A DNA stretch of 64,000 nt from Rhamnusium bicolor. Taxonomy: Eukaryota; Arthropoda; Insecta; Coleoptera; Cerambycidae. Every line of letters begins with the position of its first letter. Position 1 is the stretch's first letter. A model generated the notes under the pieces. It saw nothing but the letters and a program-made list of their open reading frames with translations. It did not search any database and was not told where the DNA came from. The translations under genes and the position numbers were made by a program. Below are positions 10,241 through 20,264 of the stretch, in pieces. The stretch spans positions 4,053,501-4,117,500 of the forward strand of contig JANEYF010002810.1 in NCBI GenBank assembly GCA_029963845.1, in the 5' to 3' direction.

Positions 10241-11552
10241 ATTCCTGACGATTGGACAAAAGAGACATTAAGAGAAGAGCAGTTAAAAGATCAAGAAACT
10301 GGTCCTATTTTGGAGTGGAAAGAAAGAGGAGTCCGACCTGGCTGGAAGGACATTTCAGACAAGGCAGTGGGACTGAAGGCTTTGTGTGCATAATGGGATT
10401 CCCTTAGAGTAGTGGATGGACTGTTGAAAAGAGCTTGGAAAAGTCCAGACGGGAAGGAAATTTCTTTGAGATTGGTAATTCCCAGGTGTCGCATACCAAA
10501 AGTACTCCAGGAAGTGCATAATGGAACATCTGGCGGACATTTTGGCATCAACAAAACTCTCACTAAAGTATGCGAACGATTCTACTGGGTGAACAGTCGC
10601 CAAGATGTTGAGGCTTGGTGCTGCAAATGTGAAGTTTATGCGGCAAGTAAGGGGCCACATACAAGAAGTAAGGGTCAAATGAAACAATATAACGTAGGGG
10701 CTCCTTTTGAGCGAATTGCGATCGACGTAGCTGGTCCATTCCCCATGACAGATGATGGGAACAAATACATTTTAGTTGCCATGGACTATTTCAGTAAGTG
10801 GCCTGAAGCTTATGCCATACCCAACCAAGAAGCAGCCACTGTCGCTCAAGCTCTGGCGTGCCCCTAGAATTGCATTCGGATCAAGGAAGAAACTTTGAAT
10901 CAGGGGTGTTTCAGAAGATGTGTCGCTTACTGGGAATTCATAAGACAAGAACAACAGCCCTACATCCACAATCAGACGGAATGGTAGAGAGATATAATAA
11001 AACCATGGAGAAGCACTTATCCAAAGTGGTTGAGAAACATCAGAGAGATTGGGACCGGCACTTACCTCTTTTCCTTATGGCCTACAGGGCCTCCATTCAT
11101 GAAACAACAAAACAGACGCTGGCTCGCGTGTTGTTTGGACGTGAGATTAGACTGCCATGTGACTTGGTGTTTGGCACACCAGATGAGGAACGACTTTCCA
11201 TAAATGACTACGCCGATGAAGTTGGTGAACGGCTAAGGAACATTCATGAGCTGGTACGAGACCGAATTGCCATAGCAAGGATCGCATGAAGGCTCGTTAT
11301 GATCTTAAAGCGAATTCAGGTGGGTTCCAGGCTGGAGATTTGGTTGGGCTGTATAACCCACAACGAAAGAAAGGCAGGTTCCTGAAGCTTCACCCGCCCT
11401 GGGAAGGTCCTTACACTGTCGTCACTAGACTAAACGACGTTGTATATAGAATTCAGCAAAGTCCAAAATCCAAGATGAAGGTGGTGCATATAGAGAGACT
11501 AGCCAAGTATGCAGGGAACAATGAATTGCCTGATCGGGACGTTCAGGCTTAA
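10241..11552 (+). pseudogene. pol: Gypsy pol: integrase
   Basis: Starts in the spacer (WTKETLREEQLKDQE), has a TAA at 10391-10393, then the N-terminal zinc-binding region: EVHNGTSGGHFGINKTL and WCCKCEVY, where the last cysteine of the HHCC set is tyrosine. The catalytic core shows ERIAIDVAGPFP (first D), LHSDQGRNFES (second D) and ALHPQSDGMVERYNKTM (E). A deletion plus frameshift near 10858 removes residues before the second aspartate, and a 1-base loss near 11284 shifts the frame again. The C-terminal GPY/F-like domain reads LHPPWEGPYTVVTRLNDVVY. Integrase would insert the cDNA; this copy cannot. Confidence 0.9.
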
Positions 11553-11563
11553 GGAGGGGGCAG
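11551..11563 (+). promoter_or_regulatory. Polypurine tract
   Basis: AAGGAGGGGGCAG immediately precedes the LTR start TGTTACG. This is the plus-strand primer position in LTR elements and fixes the 3' LTR boundary. Confidence 0.85.
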
Positions 11564-11609
11564 TGTTACGCCACTGGACTGTGTAGACTGGTTAGATGAG
11601 ACTGGAATT

Positions 11610-11980
11610 CGACGGTGTTTCGACAAAAAGGCGTAAGCGGCTTTTACCAAATTTTACAGGAGAGCCAAATATTGATGAACATGTAAAATGTGTTATTCTA
11701 AGTTTAATTTTGTTTTAATAAAATTAAAAATAGTTAAACAAAAAATACCTTGCTCTGGGTGTCGAAATAATCGCAGGTGAGCATTTCAACCCGTACTACT
11801 ATGAGATTTCGGCGTTTATTAATTTATAATCTCAGTTTATTCACAATGGAAATTATCGATTACGCTTATTCAACTTCAATTTTAACGATTCTCGAAAGGC
11901 TTATATCTTACGATATGTTTTCGATAATAATCTCATTTGCAGATTATTGTCGCTTACGCCTTTTTGTCGTAACACCGTCG
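11610..11980. mobile_element. MITE-like insertion inside the LTR
   Basis: Terminal inverted repeats of 30 bp with one mismatch: left begins CGACGGTGTT and right ends AACACCGTCG, both running inward to GGCGTAAGCG. Flanking AATT occurs on both sides (11606-11609, 11981-11984) and may be a 4-bp target duplication. No coding capacity. The transposon superfamily is not identified. Confidence 0.65.
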
Positions 11981-12000
11981 AATTGTACGCGAACGGCCGG

Positions 12001-12045
12001 GAATATTCTGAAATGCTCTAGATCGTGTAAATGGATGTATAAATA
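12001..12045 (+). promoter_or_regulatory. LTR promoter: degenerate heat-shock element plus TATA box
   Basis: At 12001-12023 the blocks GAA, TTC, AAA, CTC, GAT lie in exact 5-bp register, two perfect and three one base off the GAA/TTC alternation. TATAAATA follows at 12038-12045. This is the expected U3 promoter position and echoes the leader clusters. Confidence 0.45.
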
Positions 12046-12267
12046 AGACACACAGTGGGCCGAGAATCAATCTTAAGTCGAACGTGAACGAGTAAAGAAA
12101 TAAGAAAGAGACTTATAAGTGTTCAGTTGTGATTATAGTTAAGACATTAATTAATCTATTATTATTAATTGTTAATTAGTAAATAAAGTAGTGAGTAAGT
12201 GTTACCTGGACTTTCAATCAACGACTCTACAAGTAGAGGTGTTTGTGTGGATAGAAAACACGTAACA

Positions 12268-12965
12268 ATATTTTTTCTTAAAATCGATAATTGTGACTAG
12301 TGATTTTTTTAAAATACACGTATAAATGGCATAATTTCAACAAAAAACTCATTACATCCAGATGGTTGAGAGTGAGTCGATAATAATACAGGAGTGAAAG
12401 TATGATAGCTAGAAATTTTTTAAAAAATTGCAAGTAAACTAGAGAAAAAAGTCTATAACTGGAAATTATTTTCGAACATACAGGGCGAGCCAAGACGAAA
12501 TTACAGGACCAAGTGCCTTTTTTTTAAATGGAATGCTATGTATATCAGTACATTTTTTGAAGCCTCTTTCTAGGCTCTATTCATTCCTATGTTATTATTG
12601 GCTATCTCTCAACCACTTTGATGTAATGAATTTTTTTGTTGAAATAATGCCATCTGCAGATGGATATTAAAAAAATCACCACAGTCACAATTATGGGTTT
12701 TAAGAAAAACTTATGTGAATACCAGTTACGAGACATCTAATTAATGTTTTTGAATCATTTTCATTTCCTAAAAATGTACAGGGTGGCCAAAAATTAGTAT
12801 TCAATTAAGAACTTTTTAAATTGAATTTTCTCAATTTTTTCAAATGGAACACCCTGTATATTTTTCAACGATGTGATGTAAAAATGAAAAACGAACATTT
12901 TTTGTAAGTACTTCCTTATGGCTAATTGCCACCATTTTCGTTTTATAAATAAATAAGTGTTTATT
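12268..12965. mobile_element. Scrambled long-inverted-repeat element (Tc1/mariner-like)
   Basis: Positions 12270-12395 match the right-arm orientation, and about 12425-12965 the left-arm orientation, of the palindromic element at 29.48-30.81 kb. As a result 12270-12395 and about 12588-12715 are inverted copies of each other. CAGGGTGGCC occurs near 12779 and CACCCTGTATA near 12850, the signature ends of this family. The spacer and transposase remnant are missing. Confidence 0.65.
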
Positions 12966-13134
12966 TTTCAATTAAGAACTTTTTAAATTGAATTTTTTCA
13001 ATTTTTTCAAATGAAACACCCTGTATATTTTTCGACGATGTAATGTAGAAATGAAATACGAACATTTTTTGTAAGTACTTCCCTATGGCTAATTGCAACC
13101 ATTTTCGTTTTATAAATAAATAAGTGTCAAATTC
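12801..13134. repeat. 167-bp direct duplication
   Basis: Two adjacent copies of a segment beginning TCAATTAAGAACTTTTTAAA, at 12801 and 12968, differ by only a few bases. The duplicated unit is part of the long-inverted-repeat element. Confidence 0.85.
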
Positions 13135-13255
13135 AAGAATAAACTTAAAAAAAGAGGTTCCCTCAAATAATTCATTAGAAAAATTTATAATAGTTGTTCG
13201 ATCATTTTATTTTATACCAGCTTAGTTGATGTTATGTGGAAATAATTACAATATG

Positions 13256-13942
13256 GGATATACTTCGTAATTTTCGAGGAAAAATGTTCCGTGCTAACTT
13301 CACATTTCACTTTTTTGCATATTTTGGGATTCCTACGGGTTTTTGAGAAAAACTGATAGATGGACTGAAAAGAACGCCTTTTGTTTAGTGTAATGTGAAA
13401 ATTACAGGGTGGCACACTTCGTAGTTTTCAAGAAAAAAATTATTATTCCTAAGCCGTCGCATACCTCAGTTTAAATTTATTGCATATGGCGAGACTCCTA
13501 CGGGTTTTTGGAAAATTCTGATAGCAGGGTTGGAAAGAACACATCTTGTTTAGTATAATGTAGAAATTCCAGGGTAGCACACTTCGTAGTTTTCGAGAAA
13601 AAAAATATTATTTTTAAGTTGTAGCGAACCCCAATTTGTATTACTTTCATATGGAGAACGTCCTACGAGTTTTTGGGAAAATTTGATAATAGGGCTGAAA
13701 AAAAGCGTCTTTTATTTAGAATAATGTGAAAAATTCAGAGTGGCACACTTCGTAATATTCGAGAAAAAATGTTCCTTGCTAACTTCACATTTCACTTTTT
13801 TGCATATTTTGGGATTCCTACGGGTTTTTGAGAAAAACTGATAGTTGGACTAAAAAAAAAACGCCTTTTATTTAGTATAATGTGAAAATTACAGGGAGGC
13901 ACGCGTCCTCGTTTTCGAGGTAATAGCGTATAAGGAGTGAAT
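13256..13942. repeat. Satellite-like tandem array, ~154-166 bp units
   Basis: Landmark ACTTCGTAxTTTTCGAG recurs at 13262, 13416, 13581, 13747 and, degenerate, near 13901. Each unit also holds TCCTACGxGTTTTTGxGAAAA. Units 1 and 4 are close to each other (sharing CTAACTTCACATTTCACTT) and units 2 and 3 resemble each other, an A-B-B-A order. Spacings are 154, 165, 166 and 154. Confidence 0.8.
13929..13942. repeat. Target-site duplication, left copy
   Basis: TATAAGGAGTGAAT, matched exactly at 14790-14803, flanks the minus-strand LINE. Confidence 0.85.
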
Positions 13943-14789
13943 TTTTTTTTTTTTTTTTTTAATGGCATTAGGGCGATTGACCCACAGCCAGACACTAATT
14001 TATGAAGTATTTATATTTATATATTAACTAAATTTTTTTTTTTCCTAAATCTAACCTAAACCAAACGAATATAAAAAGTTTTAAATAGAACACAAAAGGA
14101 TAAGGACAGGGACACACGCTTCTCGCCCAGGGGTCGATCAGGGCATTTATTCAGTACACATGCACATTTAGTGACCACGGATAGATTGGGTTGAAACACA
14201 CTGGGACAGACAAAAATGGGTGACAAGCTAAGCCTACTCTAAATTTTGATTTTTGTTTGATTTATAAATAAAATTAAACAATCTACAATTTTTTTTTTAT
14301 TTAGTGCCAAGAGATGCAAAAAATTGAAAGGGGTTTCTATTTTTAATTTAATTAAGTTGTTATATAGTACATTAGACTGTTGACTATGTTTTTTGCAATT
14401 AAAGAAAATGTGATCTAGGTCCCCTATTTCATTACATTCTTCACATAGATCGGATGCTACTATACCTATCTTATGTAGGTGATACGGGTAACAGCCATGC
14501 CCAAATTTAAGTCTACTTAGATGTGTTATGTTCTTTCGTGAATAATTACAATTATTATACCAGTGTTCTTGTGGGATTTCTTGCTGTATAAGTGTATATC
14601 ATGTTGGATTAGTGAAACAATATTCGCTCCATTGTTGTGACCATTGCTTTTTTAGTAGAGATTTATATTTACCAAAGTAATCTTCTAGACATGGTGCATT
14701 ATCTAAGGCTATTCCTGAAACGATACTTTCTTTGGCTAACTGGTCGACTTTTTCATTATTGACAAGGCCGATATGAGTTTTGACCCAAA
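13943..14789 (-). mobile_element. 5'-truncated LINE with RNase H end and zinc knuckle
   Basis: On the minus strand 14789-14290 reads WVKTHIGLVNNEKVDQLAKES (end of an RNase H domain, with the catalytic-site neighbourhood HxGxxxNExVDxLAK). After a stop come LKFGHGCYPYHLHKIGI and LCEECNEIGDLDHIFFNC, a CX2CX7HX4C knuckle. This layout belongs to RNase H-bearing LINEs of the jockey/I/R1 group. The poly(A) tail appears as the T-run right after 13943. Truncation plus poly(A) plus a 14-bp target duplication identify a retrotransposition event that split the satellite array edge. A TGA-type stop and the truncation make it inactive. Confidence 0.8.
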
Positions 14790-14803
14790 TATAAGGAGTG
14801 AAT
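14790..14803. repeat. Target-site duplication, right copy
   Basis: Exact repeat of 13929-13942. Confidence 0.85.
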
Positions 14804-14922
14804 ATATTTTAATAACAACCATTGGCGGAAAAGCATAAAACGTTTTTAGTGAATTGTCCGCCTCTTATAATTGTCTCGGAGACCATTACTATCAGAGACG
14901 TTGCTAACTCAGAAACGTTTCT

Positions 14923-15048
14923 AATTTCACACATATATAATTCTCTCCAGGGTACCCAGTACAAAAAAATTCCAAAAAAATACCTGGGTTACCCTGGTGA
15001 CACTAGAGAAAATACACATTTTATTGGGTAAAAAACACAGGTGTGAAA
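14923..15048. repeat. Imperfect hairpin
   Basis: CCAGGGTACCCAG near 14948 is mirrored by CTGGGTTACCCTGG near 14985, with outer TTTCACAC/GTGTGAAA also inverted. Probably a worn palindromic MITE. The rest of 14804-15180 shows nothing coding. Confidence 0.45.
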
Positions 15049-15180
15049 TTTTCGCTGAGATTTCCCGTTACCACGTAGAATTCAAATAGCAACTGATATT
15101 TCGCGTTGCTACGGAATTTAAAATATTGTGATTGGTTAAAAATTACAAATTGACATATGAAGGAAATAATTTGTATTGTA

Positions 15181-15389
15181 TATTTATAATATAGAACAGG
15201 GTTTGGAGCGACCGGAAAAAGTCAGAAATTGTAAAATGTATAATAAAAGTCAGAGGTCAGGAAATTTCAAAAAATCAGTCTCGGCTAGAAAAAATGGCTA
15301 GAGGCTCCGGGACAGTACTTTCTCATCATCATATTCAATTTGACATGAAAAAAAATAAATTGTTCTAATTAAAAATATCATTTTCATTT
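15181..15389. other. Unassigned AT-rich stretch
   Basis: No feature recognised. Confidence 0.3.
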
Positions 15390-16090
15390 TATTTTATGAA
15401 ATAACTAAAATAAACAATAAATAATATAAATAGGATAAGTAATTAGTAATTAAGATATTATGATAAATAATATAAAATATAAATAAGATATACAGTATGT
15501 CTACGGATGGGTCCCAAATAGGAAAAAGTTCTTTATTTATGGCTTTATTGCAAAATGTCATACGCTATAAAAAAAGAAAATCTGCTTGTTGCCAAACTCC
15601 CAAGAACATATTCAAAATCAAGTTTGCATATACTATAACCAAATACGTGAAAACGATTTTTTTTCTCTCAAACTTCACAAAAGGTTGCGAAACACCCAAA
15701 AATATATTCAGAATCAAATTTTTCTATACGGGCTGGTCACAAGAATTGAACAAAATGTTTTAAAAAGAAGAGAATCATTTTTATTCGAATTTTTATAAGA
15801 TATGATTTTTCCATAAAGCCACAAATAAAATTTCTCATCTTTGGAACCCCATCGGTGAACACACTGTATAAGATAAATGTGATAAGATAAATGAGATACA
15901 TGAGATAAATGTAAATAAGATAAAAAAAATTAAAAAAATATAAAACGATAAAGATAAATAAATTAAATAAGATCAAGAAGAGAAAAGTTAAAAGATAAAT
16001 AAGATAAATGGGATAAATAGAATAAACGGAACAAATAGGAAAATAATATAAATAAGATAAACAATATAAATGAGAAAAACAAGGTAAAAC
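15390..16090. repeat. GATAAAT-type microsatellite, interrupted by a MITE
   Basis: Degenerate AAGATAAAT/AATATAAATAAGATA repeats occupy about 15390-15490 and 15868-16090. The two tracts were probably one before the insertion at 15493-15866. The minus-strand open frame over the right tract is a translation of the repeat. Confidence 0.75.
15493..15866. mobile_element. Tc1/mariner-type MITE, 374 bp
   Basis: Ends CAGTATGTCTACGGATGGG and, inverted, CAGTGTGTTCACCGATGGGG, with similarity running about 60 bases inward. TA flanks both sides (15491-15492, 15867-15868), the usual target of the Tc1/mariner superfamily. No transposase remains; the open frame in it (15497-15763) has no recognisable match. 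Confidence 0.75.
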
Positions 16091-16254
16091 GAAATATTTA
16101 TTTTTCAAATTGATTATGATGAGAAAATACTGTCGAGCCCACTTCACTTTTTTTTAATTGAATGAAATTAATTTTAGACTGTTTTTCTCAGTAGCGGTTA
16201 GACCGACAAGAAAATTTCAAGAGTTCTTTTCGGCACACATCCAATAAGGACTGA

Positions 16255-16518
16255 CTAAACAATTTTTATTTGACATGCTTTTTTATTTGACGCAGTGTTT
16301 GTTTTGAGACTTGCCCTCTTGGTGCACCAATTCCACAGATCTTCAATAGGGTTCTTGAATCCCCGAGATATTATATGTAAAGTTTCAGATTTATACATTG
16401 AGACGTGTTTGTGAAAATAATAGCACAACAATGACCAGCGACACAGACGACATTCCATAAATATTTTATTTTCTGGTTTCAAAACGTCCATTTTCATCTT
16501 ATAATTAATCTGGAACAT
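16255..16518 (-). pseudogene. Possible Tc1/mariner transposase fragment
   Basis: An 87-codon minus-strand frame contains GFKNPIEDLWNWCTKRA, resembling the LNPIExLW box near the end of the DDE domain in Tc1/mariner transposases. The rest is not clearly alignable from memory, and the aspartate box before it is not seen. Low confidence because a single motif supports it. Confidence 0.35.
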
Positions 16519-19500
16519 GATTTTTTCACGACGTCAATACTATGGATAGATGATAAAGTAATAATGGCAATGGTCATGGATTTTAACTAATTATCTGAAT
16601 AATTCAATAAATAATACACATTTGTCTATAATCGGATTTTACAAGAATATTAAAGGAGAAAGCAGTCGCAGAAGAAAGAAAATGAAAGAAATGTCACTTG
16701 AAAAGAAGAAAATGAAATTAAATTACCACAAAATAAGAAATAGAAAATATTAGTAAACGTTACGAGAAAAGATATAAACTACAAAATTTCAATGATTTTA
16801 AAAACATTTTTTTTTTTTTGGAAAATAGTTTGCATTTGAAAGTTTTATATTAAAATTGTAACTTTTAAGAATTAATTCTCTACGATATCTGCAAAATTAT
16901 TATACGCAATTAAGAAATGTTGATTAAAATAAATATAAATTTACTTTTACTACTTAAAAACCAACAAATTGAAAAAAGATTTCCTAGAAATCTTGAGGTA
17001 AACCTGGAAACGTCAGGGAATTTAATCTTCACTGCAAAATATAGAATAGAAACTACAATATTTAGTATTAATAATTTTATTTGAATTTCAAAAATACAAT
17101 TTAGGATTTTATAAGTGTGATTAACTACTGCAACTTAAATCTATATCTAATCATGTACAGTAATAATTTTTTGGTCACATGCCTCTTAGAACGTAATATG
17201 TACAACATGAATATTAATATTCGAATAAAATTACAATACTCTTTAGAGTCCAGTATAATATTTCAAATATTGTTTTTCTAACGTCTAACGGAATTCTATT
17301 ATCAGTAATTTCGTAACTACAAGTACACCATATTTTTGTAATTTTCTACGTCAAATGTAGAGATTAATAAATGTAGAGTAACATGTAGATTATTAAAAAC
17401 GCTGCTTGTTTTTTAAATAATTTTAAACGCATAATTTTTAAACATTTTAGAAGAGTAGGGAAAGTATGGTTTCCTAAATCTAGGACATTAAGTTTAAAAA
17501 TAAACAAGCAGCCTTACATCGAAATTAATAAAATGGAACAATATTACACTTAAATTGAAAATGGGATGAACCAGTTTATCATATTACTAAACTTATGGTA
17601 CAACTAATGATCTTATTTTGAATTCAGTCTAAATCACATTATAATCGTATCCAAATAGCGATAAAAATTGCCGCATCCTTTGTTTTCAACGTTTAATTTA
17701 ATCATTATACTAAAATTTTAATTGATGTAATTACTCTTTTTTTAAAAAAGCGTTATATATTTATTTCTGTTACCAAATCAAAGACTATGATTTTCAGCAA
17801 ATTTTACGTAGTAGTAGGTATTTGTCAGAAATCGATTTGTATTTTTTCCAAAGAAAGTAATTTATAAGTACGCGGTTTAATAAAATGCATACGGCAATCT
17901 ATATTAAAAGTTCCTTTTTCACAAGTCATACTATTTCTAACATTTTCCTATCATACCTCTTTACGTAAAGTTTTGAAAACTGTTCCTAATCATTTATATA
18001 AACCTGTACATTTTTGATTTTACTTATTACCAACAATTTTTAAACGAGAAAGTATTTTTGTAGATGCATATTGTTCCATTGCTATCAACAGTTAAGTTAA
18101 AATTCATATATGATATACATAGGTAAGTAAAAACATTAATATTTATATTAATATACCTACCAGACGACTGTCAAATGAGTTATATCTTGTAAAAAAACAA
18201 ACGTCATATAGGGTTTCTGATACAAGTTTTTTTTTAAATAATTTCTACGTGTCTGCACATAATAAAAAACTTTATTTTTAAACTCCTCTTGAAACATGAA
18301 TGTAGTATCTCGCTTCGCTGTTAAATTAATAAATTATGTTGCTGCTAGGTATCTCTATATGGCGTTTATTTTTATTGAACTCGCATGTAAAAATATATTT
18401 TTAAAAAATTCAATGTATTTTAATGTAACCTAAACCTAAATTATGTATTTATTATAATAAATATTTATAAATTAAATGAATTCTAATACCGCTCTATTTT
18501 TCCGTAACAAATATAAAATTCAAACATATATACGAACAAAAATAATAACTATTAAAATATTATAATTATAAAATAGATGATGTTAGAAACAATAAATACT
18601 TTCTATACTACTACACACTATATCACAAATATATTATAACAATTACGATAGATTGACAACACAATTAAGATTAAAACAGTAAAGTTTTGCATTTTCAGTA
18701 ATTGAATTATTTCAGGTTTCATTAGTTTGAGATTTGACAAAATGTGTTTTATATTATATATTTTTTATATTTTGATGTTGAAATGTATACATAAAGAAAA
18801 TATTGCCTTCTATATGTAATGCAATTCAGAACATCTCTTTTAATTTACTTTTAACTGGTTCTGTTTATATCAGAAATTTCTCATTTAACTATTTTATAGT
18901 TACTCCAGTCAATTAATATTAAAAACGTGTAGGAATAGCACTTGAGTAAAAATATGGAATATTATCATGGAACAAATTTCACTTAAATTAAATTTCTTAG
19001 CCAATTGCATACTAAAAAAAAATAGAATATAATTTTTTAGAATCTGATTAAAAATTACATACCTATTATTCCATTATTTCTTTTGCGTATGTATATCGTC
19101 TGAATTACTTTGGTAATAGATTTGTTATGTTATAGAAGGTGTTACTGTATCAATAATAAATGATAAAATTATAAAATTTAATTGAAAATCCTTTGAAGAT
19201 CAGAATGTTTATTTGGAGTCCCTATAATAATATTTGCCAAAATTATATATAATTTGAATTGATTGAAATTTAGAAGATAAGATACTTCAAAAATTATAAA
19301 TGAGGTGTGATACATATACTAAAATCGAATGTTTTGTGAACATTCGTATTATTATTGTATTAATATTTCTTCATGTACAAAAATTTATATTTTTAATTAA
19401 AAACTCGTATCAATTAAGTTCTCTGAAATAGATCAACTTTATCACGAGAATTTAACACATGTTAACAATTGTTTTTATTATGTGTAATTTTTTTTCCAAC

Positions 19501-20153
19501 CACATGAATGGAGCCCAGAAAGAATATATTTGATTTTTTTTATGTGATTTACATTAACAAATCTATAATTGTATTGTCAATTTTACAGAAAAACAATAAA
19601 AACCTGATAGAATGCATATGGCGATACAAGGTATTTACTTATGATATAGACATTTATATTGATAGATTGATATAGCCCATTTCATGATAATTAAGTAAAA
19701 TATATCACATTTTGACCGTCTTTGCTATATTTTCTAATTTTTGTGGTGCGGTGTGTACATACTAAACAGTGCCCCCGATTACCAAAGAGAGGAAAAACAA
19801 GCAGAATTACTTTGTTCGTCATAAATAATAATAATAATTGGTTAATTCAAGTGTTAACCATTGTTGTGTATGTACATGTAAAAATTTGTAATAGTAATTT
19901 CGTTATTAGCCTTACTTCATTACCAGAAATTTGGAATATGATTTATCATTTGTAGAAATAGAATTTGGAATATAATTTTTACCAAATGCCTAATTTCAGT
20001 ATATTCTAAACTGTGCGCAGTACATGTTATTGAAATTTTGTTTCAGTAATAAATATTTTCCAATAACGTTATAAATAAAATATTTTGTAAACTGTGAATG
20101 GTTATTTGAGTGCGGATTAAATAGTTTCTGGCTTCTTTATAACCAATTTTTGT
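16519..20153. other. AT-rich non-coding region
   Basis: About 3.6 kb with no frame above 80 codons, no recognised repeat family and no strong inverted repeat. It could be intron, 3' UTR or intergenic DNA. Confidence 0.5.
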
Positions 20154-20264
20154 TTAACCGCGTTCCTCCTTGTTTGTCCCTTCTGCAGATAATTGACCTG
20201 TTAATATTTTATTAAATTCTTCTGTCAAATTTTTGATCAGCTTAATTAGTTTTTCCCTTATTAC
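20154..20264 (-). CDS. Candidate terminal coding exon, unknown gene
   Basis: On the minus strand an AG acceptor precedes 20264, and a 36-codon frame runs to TAA: VIREKLIKLIKNLTEEF, then NKILTGQLSAEGTNKEERG. Composition is richer in G and C than the flanks and the residues look protein-like (amphipathic, charged tail). The acceptor is preceded by a moderately pyrimidine-rich stretch. No partner exon or poly(A) signal was identified and the family is unknown, so this may be chance. Confidence 0.25.
   Translation of the reverse strand, partial: VIREKLIKLIKNLTEEFNKILTGQLSAEGTNKEERG

Larger units (their letters stand above)
6271..12267 (+). mobile_element. Ty3/gypsy LTR retrotransposon, decayed, no visible 5' LTR
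   Basis: The element contains leader, gag with coiled coil and CCHC knuckle, aspartic protease, RT, RNase H, integrase, polypurine tract and 3' LTR, the Ty3/gypsy order (integrase last). No env-like frame follows pol. At least four in-frame stops, several frameshifts and two small deletions break the frames. A 5' LTR matching the 3' LTR (TGTTACG start) is not found between 3.5 and 6.7 kb, so the copy appears 5'-truncated at the junction with the jockey fragment. Confidence 0.9.
11564..12267 (+). repeat. 3' LTR of the gypsy element
   Basis: Starts TGTTACG and ends CGTAACA, a perfect 7-bp terminal inversion. It lies directly after the polypurine tract. It contains a ~370-bp insertion at 11610-11980; without this the LTR would be about 330 bp. 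A TATA box and AATAAA-like motifs lie in the second half. The bases following the LTR belong to a long-inverted-repeat element, so the gypsy sequence abuts that element. Confidence 0.8.
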
